A stretch of DNA of 64,000 nucleotides from Ophthalmolycus amberensis (taxonomy: Eukaryota > Chordata > Actinopteri > Perciformes > Zoarcidae), in NCBI GenBank assembly GCA_024529925.1, contig JAFEUB010001216.1:907501-971500 (forward strand), given 5' to 3'. Made by a program: the position numbers and the translations under genes. Below, in pieces: positions 58,301-64,000 of this stretch; within the stretch, counting starts at the first letter, position 1, and every line of letters starts with the position of its first letter. The notes under the pieces are model-generated. The model was not told the DNA's origin. It did no database searches and saw only the letters and a program-made list of their open reading frames with translations.

Positions 58301-58834
58301 GCAGATCAATAAAATCAATAAAATCGATAAAAGCTGCTATGAATAAATACTTGAGGACTGTAGGAATCAATTTCACAAGACATTTTTATTTGCTCCTGGG
58401 TTAATTGTTTAATACTTTTATTTGATTTTGTATTTACTCAATTTTTCAAAAACTCTCTGCTCTCCTTGTTGCCACTCCACTCCTCTCCTCTCCTTATTGC
58501 CTCTCTTCTCTTGGTTTCCTCTCCTCCCTTTATCGCCTCTCCCCTTGTTTCCTCTCCTTGCCTCCAGAAGGAGTTGGTGAAGCCCTCCCTCTCTCCGCCC
58601 TTCCTCTCTAATCCCTTTGCTCCTCCGCCCTGCTCCCTCACCTCCACCATCTCCCTTCCTCCCGCTTCTCTCTCCTCCTCCCTCCTCACTCCCACCTCCT
58701 CCCGCCTCACCCCAACAATCTCTCTCTGTCCTCGCCCTCCAACCTCCTCGTCCCTCTTCACCGCCTCCTTCCTGCGTCCTGCTCCTGGACCAATGAGAGC
58801 GAGGCAAGGATCGATCTTCTTCACACCCTACTGA
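22415..58834 (+). CDS. znf385: Zinc finger protein 385 family (ZNF385B-like), ten coding exons
   Basis: Joined exons: 22415-22550, 22776-22919, 25474-25587, 52042-52178, 52531-52641, 55932-56103, 56204-56581, 56893-57077, 58111-58206 and 58568-58834. Every junction is GT-AG and phases match, giving 579 codons plus TGA. Four matrin/JAZ-type fingers (Cx2Cx12Hx5H) lie at residues 54-76, 204-226, 379-401 and 444-466. A Pro/Ser-rich linker covers about 284-372. The protein ends FFTPY, near the family's usual F/L-x-PY end. Family knowledge: ZNF385 proteins are nuclear factors that bind structured RNA and DNA, and ZNF385A and ZNF385B affect p53-dependent transcription and apoptosis. A first finger ahead of MDPVQKAVINHTFGV, plus KPKYSPYNK, is closest to ZNF385B, but another paralogue is possible. 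Start: exon 1 has a good acceptor at 22403, so an upstream exon probably exists; ATG 22415 is the first in-frame Met in that exon. Confidence 0.93.
22591..22775 (+). promoter_or_regulatory. 31-bp tandem array of acceptor-like units ending in the real 3' splice site
   Basis: Five full 31-bp units, 22621-22651, 22652-22682, 22683-22713, 22714-22744 and 22745-22775, follow a degenerate one (about 22591-22620). Each unit has a TTTGA or TCTGA head and ends in a pyrimidine-rich CTCCTACAG-like tract. The AG of each lies exactly 31 bp after the previous one. The last AG (22775) is the acceptor of coding exon 2. Periodicity is read directly; any regulatory effect is inference. Confidence 0.9.
22776..22919 (+). 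CDS. znf385: znf385 coding exon 2 (first zinc finger)
   Basis: Acceptor CCTCCCAG at 22775, donor CAG|GTACAC at 22920. It enters in phase 1 (g + GT = Gly) and leaves in phase 1. It encodes GGAYSLCEVCNLQL through HYNGRSH, a complete Cx2Cx12Hx5H finger (C54, C57, H70, H76) and a basic RRVRQL tail. This is the only one of the four fingers not split by an intron. Confidence 0.95.
23315..23472. repeat. Degenerate (AGT/AGC)n tract, left part
   Basis: Irregular TAG, CAG and GTA trinucleotides. The same kind of sequence continues at about 25325-25417 on the other side of the LTR-like insertion, so the two were probably one tract. Confidence 0.7.
23473..25320 (+). mobile_element. Solo-LTR-like insertion
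   Basis: Starts TGTTGGG and ends CCCAACA, a perfect inverted 7-bp terminus with canonical TG..CA. It is flanked by GCAG on both sides (23469-23472 and 25321-25324), a 4-bp target duplication. The first 1.2 kb is GC- and CpG-richer than its surroundings. An AATAAA at 24992-24997 is followed by a GT-rich stretch, the order expected for an LTR polyadenylation cassette in + orientation. No gag, pol or primer-binding-plus-internal region is present, so it reads as a solo LTR of 1848 bp. Superfamily (ERV, Gypsy or BEL) is not determined. An open frame at 23616-23948 inside it has no recognisable domain. Confidence 0.65.
25325..25417. repeat. Degenerate (AGC/AGT)n tract, right part
   Basis: Continuation of the trinucleotide tract at 23315-23472, ending about 55 bp before coding exon 3. 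Confidence 0.7.
25474..25587 (+). CDS. znf385: znf385 coding exon 3
   Basis: Donor CAG|GTAGAA at 25588. The acceptor is a tandem NAGNAG (CCAGCAG): splicing after 25470 adds one Ala codon, splicing after 25473 does not, and both keep the frame. It encodes a Ser/Pro/Gly/Leu-rich spacer with short repeats (TGLSYQPTGLTPTPGLSPGL). Phase 1 in and out. There is no domain in it. It links the first finger to the N-terminal motif shared by short isoforms. Confidence 0.85.
26385..26925. repeat. Interspersed repeat, copy 1 (inverse copy at 54.7-55.15 kb)
   Basis: Segment from AAGTGGACGTAGTCG to GGAGGTTGCTGCC. Landmark pieces include GACCTGTCAATCACAAGGTAG, AATGGACCATAAT, GACTTCTATACAATCAG and CCCCTGATGGCC. 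The same pieces appear in reverse complement and reverse order at 54724-55150. The family is non-coding and widespread in fish genomes in my experience; it is not named here. Confidence 0.75.
26926..28370. other. No gene seen
   Basis: Intronic, AT-rich. It contains a short CA tract (about 27952-27981) and a CT tract (about 28019-28045). The open frame at 27883-28074 on the minus strand is a repeat artefact. Confidence 0.5.
28371..29056. mobile_element. Non-autonomous DNA transposon copy
   Basis: Begins CAGGATGGAACAAGTACTCAGA and ends TAATATCCACCACTG, with AAGTA/TACTTT-rich ends and a central segment CATTTCCCTCTGAGATGTGG. It belongs to the same family as the repeats at 175-511 and 39715-39968. 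No coding. Confidence 0.6.
29930..30910. repeat. Degenerate ACTAGT-rich minisatellite
   Basis: Nearly 1 kb composed of shuffled variants of GGACTAGTCAAGGTCTAGTA and AAAACTGGTAGGACTAG. The phrase AAAACTGGTA occurs repeatedly and CTAGT pervades the block. The period is irregular, so it reads as an old, degenerate tandem repeat. No coding. Confidence 0.8.
30911..31194. other. No gene seen
   Basis: AT-rich, T-rich sequence ahead of the possible internal promoter. Confidence 0.5.
31195..31557 (+). promoter_or_regulatory. Possible internal promoter and alternative znf385 first exon
   Basis: A GAGAGCGCGCGAGCAGCGCAG block at about 31199 begins a locally GC-richer stretch. An ATG at 31530 opens nine codons (MMWSSFLSR) plus one base, ending at a strong donor CGAG|GTAGGA (31558). 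The phase (1) is exactly what exon 4 at 52042 accepts, giving a short isoform without the first finger. Family knowledge: human ZNF385A and D have short first exons joined just before the KPFLPFPL-type motif. No transcript evidence is available here. Confidence 0.4.
32270..32470. repeat. Common fish interspersed repeat, part 1
   Basis: GCTAACAT/ATGCTAAGC/TTAGCATGTTAGCATGC motifs typical of a widespread teleost repeat. Related pieces recur near 53160-53400 and 55280-55420. The element continues after the hAT MITE as the 33370-33760 piece. Confidence 0.5.
32776..33294. mobile_element. hAT-type MITE with 8-bp target duplication
   Basis: Starts TTGGGGTGTAACGG; the inverse of its right end is TAGGGGTGTAACGG. 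It is flanked by identical GCCGTTAC at 32768-32775 and 33295-33302. Both ends are filled with GGTTCGGTACG / CGAACCGT variants. The middle (about 32905-33030) contains an AAACCTTTATTTAACCAGG segment that looks like a piece of another repeat. No transposase frame. Confidence 0.9.
33370..33760. repeat. Common fish interspersed repeat, part 2
   Basis: Contains the phrases CCATCCAATAGTTGTTGAGA and GGACCAAAGTGTTGGACCGA, widespread in teleost genomes. The open frames across it (for example 33370-33570) are chance. Confidence 0.5.
33761..34712. other. No gene seen
   Basis: Intronic. Contains a short (GATG)n tract at about 33919-33932. No exon recognised. Confidence 0.5.
34949..35446 (-). pseudogene. 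L2-like LINE ORF2 C-terminal fragment
   Basis: Frame reading FIFSRLDYCNGVFTGL, QNAAARVLTKTRR, ITPVLRSLHWLPV, then SFKSRLKTFLF near the end. This is the conserved C-terminal domain after the reverse transcriptase in L2/jockey-type LINEs. It overlaps the RT frame at 35382-36170 by 65 bp in another frame, so a frameshift separates the two. Confidence 0.85.
35382..36170 (-). pseudogene. L2-like LINE reverse transcriptase fragment
   Basis: 262 codons. Ordered RT motifs are FQSGFRQHHSTETAL, LLDLSAAFDTVDH with the first catalytic Asp, CGVPQGSILGPPLF, and YADDTQIY with the catalytic Asp pair. An LNKDKTEVIVFG block and RNLGVVMDSDL follow. It lacks the N-terminal endonuclease. The frame breaks at both ends relative to the flanking LINE sequence, so it is inactive. 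Confidence 0.9.
36371..38060. other. No gene seen
   Basis: Intronic. Contains a GT-rich stretch (about 36482-36522) and around 37050-37560 a segment of probable dispersed repeat. No coding exon recognised. Confidence 0.45.
38061..38232. repeat. CT-rich low complexity and (CA)n
   Basis: CTCTCT/CCCTCTC sequence at about 38061-38145, then (AC)n at 38209-38232. Arg/Glu or Ser/Leu frames across it are artefacts. Confidence 0.85.
38233..39714. other. No gene seen
   Basis: AT-rich intronic DNA with a short (TA)n tract at about 39289-39315. Confidence 0.5.
39715..39968. repeat. Partial copy of the AAGTA-type DNA transposon
   Basis: Carries ATTGTACTTTTTACTCCAAC and related motifs of the 28.4-kb element, next to the LINE that starts at about 39969. 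Confidence 0.45.
39978..41003 (+). pseudogene. L2-like LINE reverse transcriptase
   Basis: 341 codons. Motifs in order: MNYRPISKLPFLSKI (about 135), FQSGFRKQHSTETALL, LLLDLSSVFNTVDHN with the first catalytic Asp, CGVPQGSVLGPLLF and YADDIQLH. The N-terminal part before the RT is a linker; no endonuclease motif is visible, so the element is 5'-truncated. The frame slips after LTPGLCQCHQ; the adjacent frame supplies LNDNKTEVLVIAPDE and runs on to 41430. Confidence 0.88.
41449..42573 (+). mobile_element. Harbinger-like non-autonomous element with MADF-type remnant
   Basis: Inverted termini: left TGGGGCGTTCACACCGGTCG, right the inverse of CGACCGGTGTGAACGCAGCA. TTA is duplicated on both sides (41446-41448 and 42574-42576), matching the TWA target of PIF/Harbinger. 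Near 41757 a short frame opens MEDKLIVAVCGFPELYDTS, the start of a MADF/Myb-like DNA-binding protein such as Harbinger elements encode, before a stop and a one-base shift to RDRTK. Transposase is absent. CG-rich GACGCG/GGCGCG subrepeats lie in both subterminal regions. Confidence 0.85.
42003..42160. repeat. 58-bp tandem repeat, three units
   Basis: TCGGCATCATTATGTAGTTA starts at 42003, 42061 and 42119. The units are essentially identical; the third lacks the final AGAAGACAAGTACAAA part. The sister element at 46.4-47.4 kb has a single unit. Confidence 0.95.
43025..45402. other. No gene seen
   Basis: Intronic. A C-rich run at about 43477-43507 and a short CA tract at 43511-43528 are the only simple features. 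The open frames at 44338-44679 and 44831-45193 have no recognisable domain. Confidence 0.5.
45403..45463. repeat. (GT)n microsatellite
   Basis: GT dinucleotides with a GCGCGCG interruption near the right end. Confidence 0.95.
45700..46340. repeat. Degenerate GGTCCTT minisatellite
   Basis: Variants of GGTTCAAATGGTCCTTCAGG / GGTCCTTGAGGAGGTT repeat irregularly for about 640 bp. Old tandem repeat without coding. Confidence 0.75.
46440..47359 (-). mobile_element. Harbinger-like non-autonomous element, inverse copy
   Basis: Ends TGGTGCGTTCACACCAAACG and the inverse of CGTTTGGTGTGAACGCACCA are perfect inverted repeats. Its interior (about 46660-47045) is the reverse complement of 41790-42340: the blocks CCGACAAAAAGGGACTCCGA, GTAAATACGGCAGCGTCTAT and TATCGTAGAGCTCTGG all match. 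Flanks are TTA (left) and TAA (right), so the target duplication is TA or a diverged TWA. The length is 920 bp and the interior has no tandem 58-bp expansion. Confidence 0.85.
47360..48329. other. No gene seen
   Basis: Intronic DNA without a recognised exon or named repeat. Confidence 0.5.
48330..48690. repeat. 31-bp minisatellite
   Basis: Units built on GGGTTAGAATGGGTTATAAG then GCATTTATAGT. The central copies (48362-48510) are close to each other and the outer ones degenerate. No coding. Confidence 0.9.
49171..49266. repeat. (CTC/TCC)n pyrimidine tract
   Basis: About 95 bp of TCC/CTC with TTC interruptions. The polyserine/polyproline frame over it is an artefact. Confidence 0.9.
49267..49894. 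other. No gene seen
   Basis: Intronic, AT-rich; nothing recognised. Confidence 0.5.
50060..50290 (+). mobile_element. Short SINE-like fish repeat inserted in the L2 copy
   Basis: Flanked by AAGTT on both sides (50055-50059 and 50291-50295). The end GGGGCTATACAAAATTAATTG and the phrase GTAAAGCCCTCTGAGG are typical of an abundant teleost short repeat. Removing it rejoins the LINE frame ENNKVSYHKFADD, which confirms it is an insertion. Confidence 0.75.
50438..50622 (+). mobile_element. Rex3 (RTE-type) LINE 3' end
   Basis: Encodes LRDYISQLAWEHLGIPQYEL and LSLLGLLPPRPDPG, the C-terminus of Rex3-type reverse transcriptase. A (GATG)n/(TGGA)n tail follows. The identical 13-bp target duplication GAGACTGAGGTAG flanks it at 50425-50437 and 50623-50635. 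Confidence 0.9.
52042..52178 (+). CDS. znf385: znf385 coding exon 4
   Basis: Acceptor TTTCCAG at 52041, donor ACG|GTATGA at 52179. Enters phase 1, leaves phase 0. Encodes a Gly-rich segment then MMKPFLTFPVETTPPVGLFPNFNT. The KPFL(T/P)FP and LFPNFN phrases are the family's conserved N-terminal motif directly before MDP. This exon can also be entered from the putative first exon at 31530-31557, whose phase fits. Confidence 0.9.
52190..52310. repeat. Common fish repeat just after the exon 4 donor
   Basis: Phrases ATGAGGACCAATTTTAG, GAGAGGACATTTTGGC and TGGTCCTCACTAAG belong to a widespread teleost repeat. It starts within about 12 bp of the exon 4 donor. Confidence 0.5.
52335..52381. repeat. 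(GTGC)n microsatellite
   Basis: GTGTGTG followed by about nine GTGC units, in the 352-bp intron between exons 4 and 5. Confidence 0.95.
52531..52641 (+). CDS. znf385: znf385 coding exon 5 (first half of finger 2)
   Basis: Acceptor CCCCGCAG at 52530, donor GAT|GTAAGT at 52642. Phase 0 both ends. Encodes MDPVQKAVINHTFGVSLVPK then CNVCQLRFNSD, the cysteine half of finger 2 (C204, C207). The Met at its start is not needed as an initiator because exon 4 joins in frame. Confidence 0.97.
52642..54723 (+). other. znf385 intron 5, left part
   Basis: Non-coding, with TTAGC-rich repeat pieces near 53160-53400 and 53980-54010. Nothing else recognised. Confidence 0.5.
54724..55150. repeat. Interspersed repeat, copy 2 (inverse of 26.4 kb copy)
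   Basis: Begins CAGGCAGCAACCTC and ends GACTACGTCCACTTC, the reverse complement order of the 26385-26925 repeat. A direct GGGTGACATTTT duplication is present near 55110. Confidence 0.75.
55726..55813. repeat. Near-perfect intronic hairpin, 41-bp arms
   Basis: Left arm 55726-55766 and right arm 55773-55813 pair at 39 of 41 positions around a 6-nt loop. It lies 118 bp upstream of coding exon 6. Confidence 0.95.
55932..56103 (+). CDS. znf385: znf385 coding exon 6 (second half of finger 2)
   Basis: Acceptor TTGCTTCAG at 55931, donor CAG|GTTGAT at 56104. Phase 0 in, 1 out. SQAEAHYRGSRH supplies the histidines of finger 2 (H220, H226), followed by a Lys-rich tail (NKIKSHENKTKAKQ) and a Pro/Asn-rich spacer. 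Confidence 0.95.
56204..56581 (+). CDS. znf385: znf385 coding exon 7 (Pro/Ser linker, first half of finger 3)
   Basis: Acceptor CCCTCCAG at 56203, donor CAG|GTGAGG at 56582; the upstream intron is only 100 bp. Phase 1 in and out. About 90 residues of Pro/Ser-rich low complexity (residues 284-372) precede VESEEEKAKKLLYCSLCKVA, the cysteine half of finger 3 (C379, C382) with H395. Family members have a shorter or differently composed linker here, so this part evolves quickly. Confidence 0.95.
56893..57077 (+). CDS. znf385: znf385 coding exon 8 (fingers 3 and 4)
   Basis: Acceptor TGTTTGCAG at 56892, donor CAG|GTAGAA at 57078. Phase 1 in, 0 out. GSKHKTMLEARSGAGPIK supplies the last His of finger 3 (H401). 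CQICDVHVNSEIQLKQ gives the cysteine half of finger 4 (C444, C447). This is among the most conserved stretches of the family. Confidence 0.97.
57078..58110 (+). other. znf385 intron 8
   Basis: About 1 kb, AT-rich, no recognised gene or named repeat. Confidence 0.6.
58111..58206 (+). CDS. znf385: znf385 coding exon 9 (second half of finger 4)
   Basis: Acceptor GGTGCAG at 58110, donor ACA|GTAAGT at 58207. Phase 0 both ends. HISSRRHKDRVAGKP supplies H460 and H466, then KPKYSPYNK, a signature shared with ZNF385B and ZNF385D. Confidence 0.97.
58568..58834 (+). CDS. znf385: znf385 coding exon 10 and stop
   Basis: The acceptor AG at 58567 follows a 130-bp pyrimidine-rich tract (58435-58565). Encodes KELVKPSLSPPFLSNPF, a Ser/Pro/Leu-rich region and RPAPGPMRARQGSIFFTPY, then TGA at 58832-58834. 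The RPAPGP(I/M)R and final PY are conserved through the family, which fixes the frame and the end. The long frames on the opposite strand here are shadows of the low-complexity codons. Confidence 0.95.
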   Translation, partial: KELVKPSLSPPFLSNPFAPPPCSLTSTISLPPASLSSSLLTPTSSRLTPTISLCPRPPTSSSLFTASFLRPAPGPMRARQGSIFFTPY

Positions 58835-60560
58835 TGGCAGCGTCGGAGGGGGGGGGAGTCGGACCTGGCTACCTTTCACTTCTGACCTCCAGTTTGTTGG
58901 AGAGACATCAGCTCTGCGATCACGTCTGCAGGGATTCAAACCTACAACCTCCTTCAAAAGAAGACTTGAGAGGACAGAACCCTCACCTGTCTGGATCTCC
59001 TCCTCGGGTCTGAAACGCCCCAGCAACCGATGGTGATTTTATCCAAACCAGAACAGAACAGAGACTGAAAGTTTTCCACATGTTCTAAAAAAAAGAAGGG
59101 ATTTTCTCTTTAACACAGTCATGGAAAATTCATAGAAAAGTTACAGAATCAGCCCAAAATTTTTAAAAGAAAATCCTTTTTTGTCATTTTGATGATACAG
59201 ATTCAGCTCATTCAACACATCCAATACGTAAAACATTCAACATGTGCAAGGAAACAAAGAGAATATTTATATTTGTTTCTTTCTTTGACGTTATAACTAA
59301 AAAGAACCTCAAAGTACCTCATCATGTTTGACAAATTACTCTTTGTGGCAGCCGGAATCGACTGAAAACAAAGCTAAGGTTTGTTTAGAATATATTTTGG
59401 TTTGATTGAAATAAGAATTCAGAACTAGGATTTGGGCGGAACCACAATTTACAAGAATCTAGAAAATATCTCAACAATCCTCAAAACCCGCTCCTGGATA
59501 AATCGCTGTGATTCACAGGCTAAAGATGCAGCTTGTGTTGAGACCAACCACAAAGAAGAAGACAAAGACAAGAACGTGTGGACTCAGTTCAGGTCTGTTT
59601 GGGTCGGGTCCTCAGAGTTTGGAGGAGACAAATCTCCTCCGAACACAGACACTTTTTTTCCTCTTGCTGGACGAGCTAACCGTGAACGAATACTACTGCA
59701 GATGTCGTCAAGTTATATAAACACTGGACTGTGATGCCACAATGTCCTCCCTCAGTCGTCCCTGCGCTAATGCTCAACTCGTTCCTAACATACAGCGTCT
59801 TGAGAAAACAAACTGCGAGGTTGAGAAAGAGAAATTAAACCGGACACCATCTTGGGATGGGATCACACCAGGGGCGATGGCAAATCATGGGCCTCGGGAG
59901 TAAAGTGGCCCTCCCCCACCCTCCTACGTCTGACGACCACAAAGGAAAAGACCAAACAGGAACGATTTATTTGTCTCTCAGTTCTTCCTGACTTCATTTC
60001 TGTGGCTCTCAGCTCCAAGCCCACTGGTTTCTACTGAAGACATAAATCTTTCATAACAACTTCCAAATATAAAGTGAAAAAAACTAATTCCTCAACTGTA
60101 ATTCATTCGGGTTTTTTTGCCAAAAAACAATTAAATCTAAATATATTTAGACTAAAAAACAAAACAAAATTATCTTTAAAAAACTATAAATGTGTATTAT
60201 GTGTGTAATTGATGGCATGTAACCCTTCTCAAACTACCCTAAATATCACCAAGGACATCACCTGTCCTCAATTGTGTCTACAGCCCTACCAAGGTGGACA
60301 AGAGGAATTATCCTTTATCCTTTACTACTTCAACTCTCTCTTTTGGTTCTGTGGCAACACAAAATCCAGACAAAAAAAATCAGTGTTGACAGGTCCGCTC
60401 CTTCCATTTAAACTCCCCAAAACCCTTAAACAATAAGCCTTAACAGAAAGCCACGAGGATTGTTAATCCAGGACAGTTTGTTTTCGCCTACCGTTGACTC
60501 AATTGCTGTATGTTTGGAACCAGACTTTGAAATAAATGATACATAGACGGCTGATATCCA
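58835..60560 (+). other. Probable znf385 3' UTR
   Basis: Follows the stop codon directly without a visible intron. Candidate polyadenylation signals are AATAAA at 60531-60536 and a later one at 61234-61239. Which is used cannot be told from sequence. No further gene recognised. Confidence 0.5.
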
Positions 60561-62705
60561 CACTACTGCTTGTACCTGCTGACCTCTCCACTGCCAGCGT
60601 GTTACATACTCACTCTGCACCCTGGACCCGGCTACTTCCTGGTTTTACAGTGAAAGAGGCCTTTCTTCCTGACTGTTGCCTGGTGGGAACAGTCCGTCGG
60701 TTTCACCTTCCTGCTGTCACTGAATCTGACCAGAACTTTCTGGAGTTTTTAAGGCGTCTGAGCAGCAAATTTTACTCAACCTGAGGAACTTCTTAAGACT
60801 TTTAACACATTACTGGAACTTTTCACAGCCTGTCACAACAAAGGAACTCTTTTCTTAATGAAGCTTACTCACTCTCCACGAGGAAACAGAACATATGAAT
60901 ATTTCTCCCGTTGATTTTTTCTGAGCTCTGATAAGTTACTTTACAGTGTATGTTGTAAATATTAACCCAAAGCTTTATCACGACTTTCAAACAACAGCAT
61001 GATCTTTCCGTCCATCCAACACTTTGGTCCAGAGCCTCATTACCTTTCCTCTAGTGTCACCCTCAGGATACACATCACACATTTAGCTCTGCTCCTAGTA
61101 AGGCTCTACGAACAGCTAATAATGAACATGTCTCTGCCATCGTCTCCATCATGAGTCACTGTGCGACCCTGTGATGGTAAAAAATCTCACTTGTAGGTCC
61201 ATAACCGCACTTAGGGGCATCTGCACAAGCAAAAATAAAATTCTAAAAATATCTCAAATAAGAAAATGTTTAAATGGTGAGTTTATGATGGAAGGGAAAG
61301 ATATAATTGTCTATGTACTTGTATTATACAGTCATAACCAAACGAAAGACCAAATAGAAATCACACTGGACACAATTGGATAATAGACCTAGAAATTTCA
61401 GGACGAACGGCAGATGGTCTTCTTTAGTATTTTGTATTTATTGGTCTGTTCAGACAGCCTCCCAAGCACTGAACTAAATACTCAAGTTCAAAGGCAGCCA
61501 ACAGCTAACAGGGTGGTTATCTTGATTACCCTACTTTCCTCACACTGCCCTTTTTTTGCTCATAAATGAAACAATAACTTTCTATATCCTAAGCATGTGT
61601 TTTGTTTAAGTTTTGGCTGTTCCCTTTTGGTCTTAAATTAGGAGATTTTCATCATCCTTCATCATGTATCAGACTTAGGTCATGTGATGAGGCCTGAGCT
61701 AGATCCAATCACTAAAGAAGTGTAGATGTGGTTGAAAGCTCAGAAAAAAAGCTTGAGTGGACCTTTGAGTTGAGATTATTTTGTCACACAAACTGAATCT
61801 CCCTGCTCAACATCAGCAGTCTGTCTTGCTTCGCCATCGATTTCATATTGTGGGTGTAATGAACACAGCAGCCTGTAGGGGGCACCAGCAGAACCTTCCT
61901 TTTTGCATTTTTAGACCTCTATGTAGTGAATTTAAAATGATCAGGTGGTTGTTTGAAGGTCGTGAAAGGGCTCCCCAGAACCAGGAGAAACCATAAAAAA
62001 CGTGACACCTTTAAGTTAAAGAAGAGGTGTAAAAGTTCCTCCTTCTGATGATGTAGCAGGATGTTTTTTTGGGGAGTCCACTTCAGTCTGAAGGCTCTTC
62101 TCTGATTGGCTATCAGCAATTTGAATAACTGAACCACCTGGGGGTAGAGTCGCTTGCTTCGCTCAGCAATCAGATAATTCAAAAGAAACTTATGAAATGT
62201 GTGAAAGTGTTTTGAAAGGGCTTCAATCTAAGTGGCTGGAGTAGACTTAAAGGAGAAGTGTTTCTATACAGCCAATATGGACAGGAGGAACAGTTAGTGA
62301 CCAATAACTCTTGGATAGAATATGTAATTGTGAGTGTTGTATTCGGACTCAACATAAAAGGAATACATAATATGTCAGCCATTCCACAGCTGCTGTTTTT
62401 GTAAGTACAAAAACATATTTCTAAGCTGTTTTACTTCGTAAGAAACACTGTTTTGAGTGCACAAAAGTTATTATTTTTTCAGGTGAAAAGAAATGTTTGG
62501 TATTTCTTAAAACAAAGTCCCCATCTAAACATTTTGGGTTTGAAACCAGCCAAACTTTTCAGAACAAGAACAATCCATTAGGATTGAGTGGCGATTATTA
62601 TCTATGGTTTCAAATGGTTGATGTTTTCTGTCTGTCTTCCTGCCTCCTCCTGAAGAACTTGAAGCATCTCAGTCTTCCAATAATGAACAAACAGGTTTAA
62701 GGACA

Positions 62706-62706
<1 letters not shown>
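60561..62706. other. No gene seen
   Basis: May include the distal 3' UTR up to about 61260. The open frames present are short and match nothing I recognise. Confidence 0.45.
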
Positions 62707-62804
<98 letters not shown>

Positions 62805-62817
62805 TGTGTGTGTGTGT
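62707..62817. repeat. (GT)n microsatellite
   Basis: About 110 bp of GT with one A interruption near the right end; the longest uninterrupted dinucleotide tract of the window. Confidence 0.95.
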
Positions 62818-63051
62818 TTATAGTATTTTGGTCTCACGGGGCAGTAACGTTAATCAATTTTATCAACATGCAAACTGTAAAAAGAAGACAAAGTGTCAAA
62901 TCAAATGTTGATGATGCTTGTAAAACGAACCTCTGAACTTGTCTACTAAACTTCCTCCTCTGTCCAATGATGTCATCAAGATGCAATAATGTACAGATCA
63001 GCTGCTGCTTTTCTATTCGCTCCACTTCTTTATCAGCAATACGGAGGCCTG

Positions 63052-63121
63052 AGAGTCTTGATACTGGTCCGAGTCTTGATACTAGCCCGAGTCTTGATAC
63101 TGGTCCGAGTCTTGATACTGG
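63052..63121. repeat. 18-bp tandem repeat, four units
   Basis: GAGTCTTGATACTGGTCC repeated about four times with one unit reading TAGCCC. Confidence 0.9.
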
Positions 63122-63279
63122 GGTTGTAATACTGAAATGAAACAAACAGGGTTGCACTGTTTGATTTGTTTCCGAGTTGACAGGATATCAACTTTTCATT
63201 TCTGTTTAAACTGTCGAAATGTTTTTGGCGAAAAACTGAGTATGTATGTCTGTCTGTGTGCGTGTGTATGTGTGTGAGG

Positions 63280-63545
63280 GCGTGTTTTACCTGTCTTGTG
63301 GGGACACGTTTTGATCACACGGTCACATTGTGGGGACTCACCTTCCTTTTGGGGTCAAAATGCACGTCCCCATATTGTAAATCTTTACATTTTAGGGTGA
63401 AAACTTGGTTTAAAGTTAGGTTTAGGTTTGGGCTTAGGTTTAGGTTTAGTGTAAGGTAAAGGTTAGGATTAGGTTAGGTTATGGTTAGGGTAAGTCTCCA
63501 GGAAATTAATGCAAGTCAATGAAATGTCCCCAAAAGTCATGGGAA
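63280..63545. repeat. Common fish repeat with telomere-like core
   Basis: GTGGGGAC phrases flank a TTAGGTTTAGG/GGTTAGGGTAAG core, followed by CAGGAAATTAATGCAAGTCA. It is a widespread teleost repeat, not a chromosome end. Confidence 0.55.
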
Positions 63546-64000
63546 AGCAACTGTGTGTGTGTCTGTGTGTATTCTCGCCGTGCTTGGAATGAACCATCGG
63601 ATTTAATCACTTCCAAAGCTCATTTTCTATTAACCCAAGAGAATGTGCAAACAGTGAATAATTGAAGTGTTTAAAGGAGCAGTTCACCCAAAATGCTACA
63701 GACAGGGCTCCACTCTGAGCCAGACGAGTTGTTTTTAACACATCTGTAATATTGTTTCGTTGAAAAGTTATTCGCATCACTGGTTATTGAATTTTACCTT
63801 TCAATATTTTAAACAGTAAATCAAGTTTTTTTCTTTTGACATTTTTCACTTGCGGTATTTAAAAAGAATAATATTTATACAGACTTTTTATTAATATGTC
63901 TGAACCGTGTTGACACATCAAGTTCATTTTTTTCTCCATGCAATAAAAAGGAAAGTCAAAGATTCACCTTTTAAACCTTTCAGATATTATTTTGAATAGA
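63546..64000. other. No gene seen
   Basis: AT-rich. AATAAA at 63942-63947 has no associated coding exon in view. Confidence 0.5.

Noticed and set aside
58418..59026. Long Gly/Arg/Glu-rich frames on the minus strand
   Set aside because: Shadows of the pyrimidine-rich intron end and exon 10 on the opposite strand.
63942..63947. AATAAA as the znf385 polyadenylation site
   Set aside because: 5.1 kb past the stop with several repeats between; nearer signals at 60531 and 61234 are more plausible.

Overview
The window is nuclear DNA of a ray-finned fish, most likely a percomorph teleost. The evidence is one vertebrate multi-exon gene with canonical GT-AG introns, very long CA/GT microsatellites, and a teleost-type set of transposons: L2-like and Rex1/CR1-like LINEs, a Rex3 tail, a Tx1-like LINE, DIRS, hAT and Harbinger derivatives, a V-SINE-like element and an LTR. 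No bacterial-style genes, rRNA, free-standing tRNA or CRISPR were seen.

One protein gene is convincingly present: a zinc finger protein 385 (ZNF385) family member on the + strand. Ten coding exons run from 22415 to the stop at 58832-58834. All junction phases agree, giving an uninterrupted 579-codon protein with four matrin/JAZ-type C2H2 fingers (Cx2Cx12Hx5H). Recalled family sequences make it closest to ZNF385B, but the paralogue letter is not fixed. A possible second promoter and short first exon lies at 31.2-31.56 kb. Any exon upstream of 22404 was not found.

Layout. 0-22 kb: no recognised host gene; microsatellites, a decayed DIRS element (2.1-3.7 kb), a piggyBac-like MITE, a Rex1/L2-like LINE (6.8-8.4 kb), a hAT MITE (9.4-10.1 kb), and a nested pile at 15.6-20.1 kb (LINE tail, tRNA-derived SINE, hAT transposon with a BED-finger remnant, Tx1-like LINE with an intact ORF1 but almost no ORF2). 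22.4-25.6 kb: coding exons 1-3, with a 1.85-kb solo-LTR-like insertion between exons 2 and 3. 25.6-52.0 kb: a 26-kb intron holding three L2-like LINE copies, a hAT MITE, an oppositely oriented pair of Harbinger derivatives and three degenerate minisatellites. 52.0-58.8 kb: exons 4-10. 58.8-64 kb: 3' UTR and repeats.

The most unusual local signal is immediately upstream of coding exon 2. The real 3' splice site (AG at 22775) is the last of a perfectly periodic 31-bp array of acceptor-like units (AGs at 22620, 22651, 22682, 22713, 22744 and 22775). After the preceding coding exon, use of any of the five upstream AGs would place a TGA as the second codon; only the last site is open. Other signals are a near-perfect 41-bp intronic hairpin beside exon 6, a NAGNAG acceptor at exon 3, and a HAL1-like half-LINE of Tx1 type.
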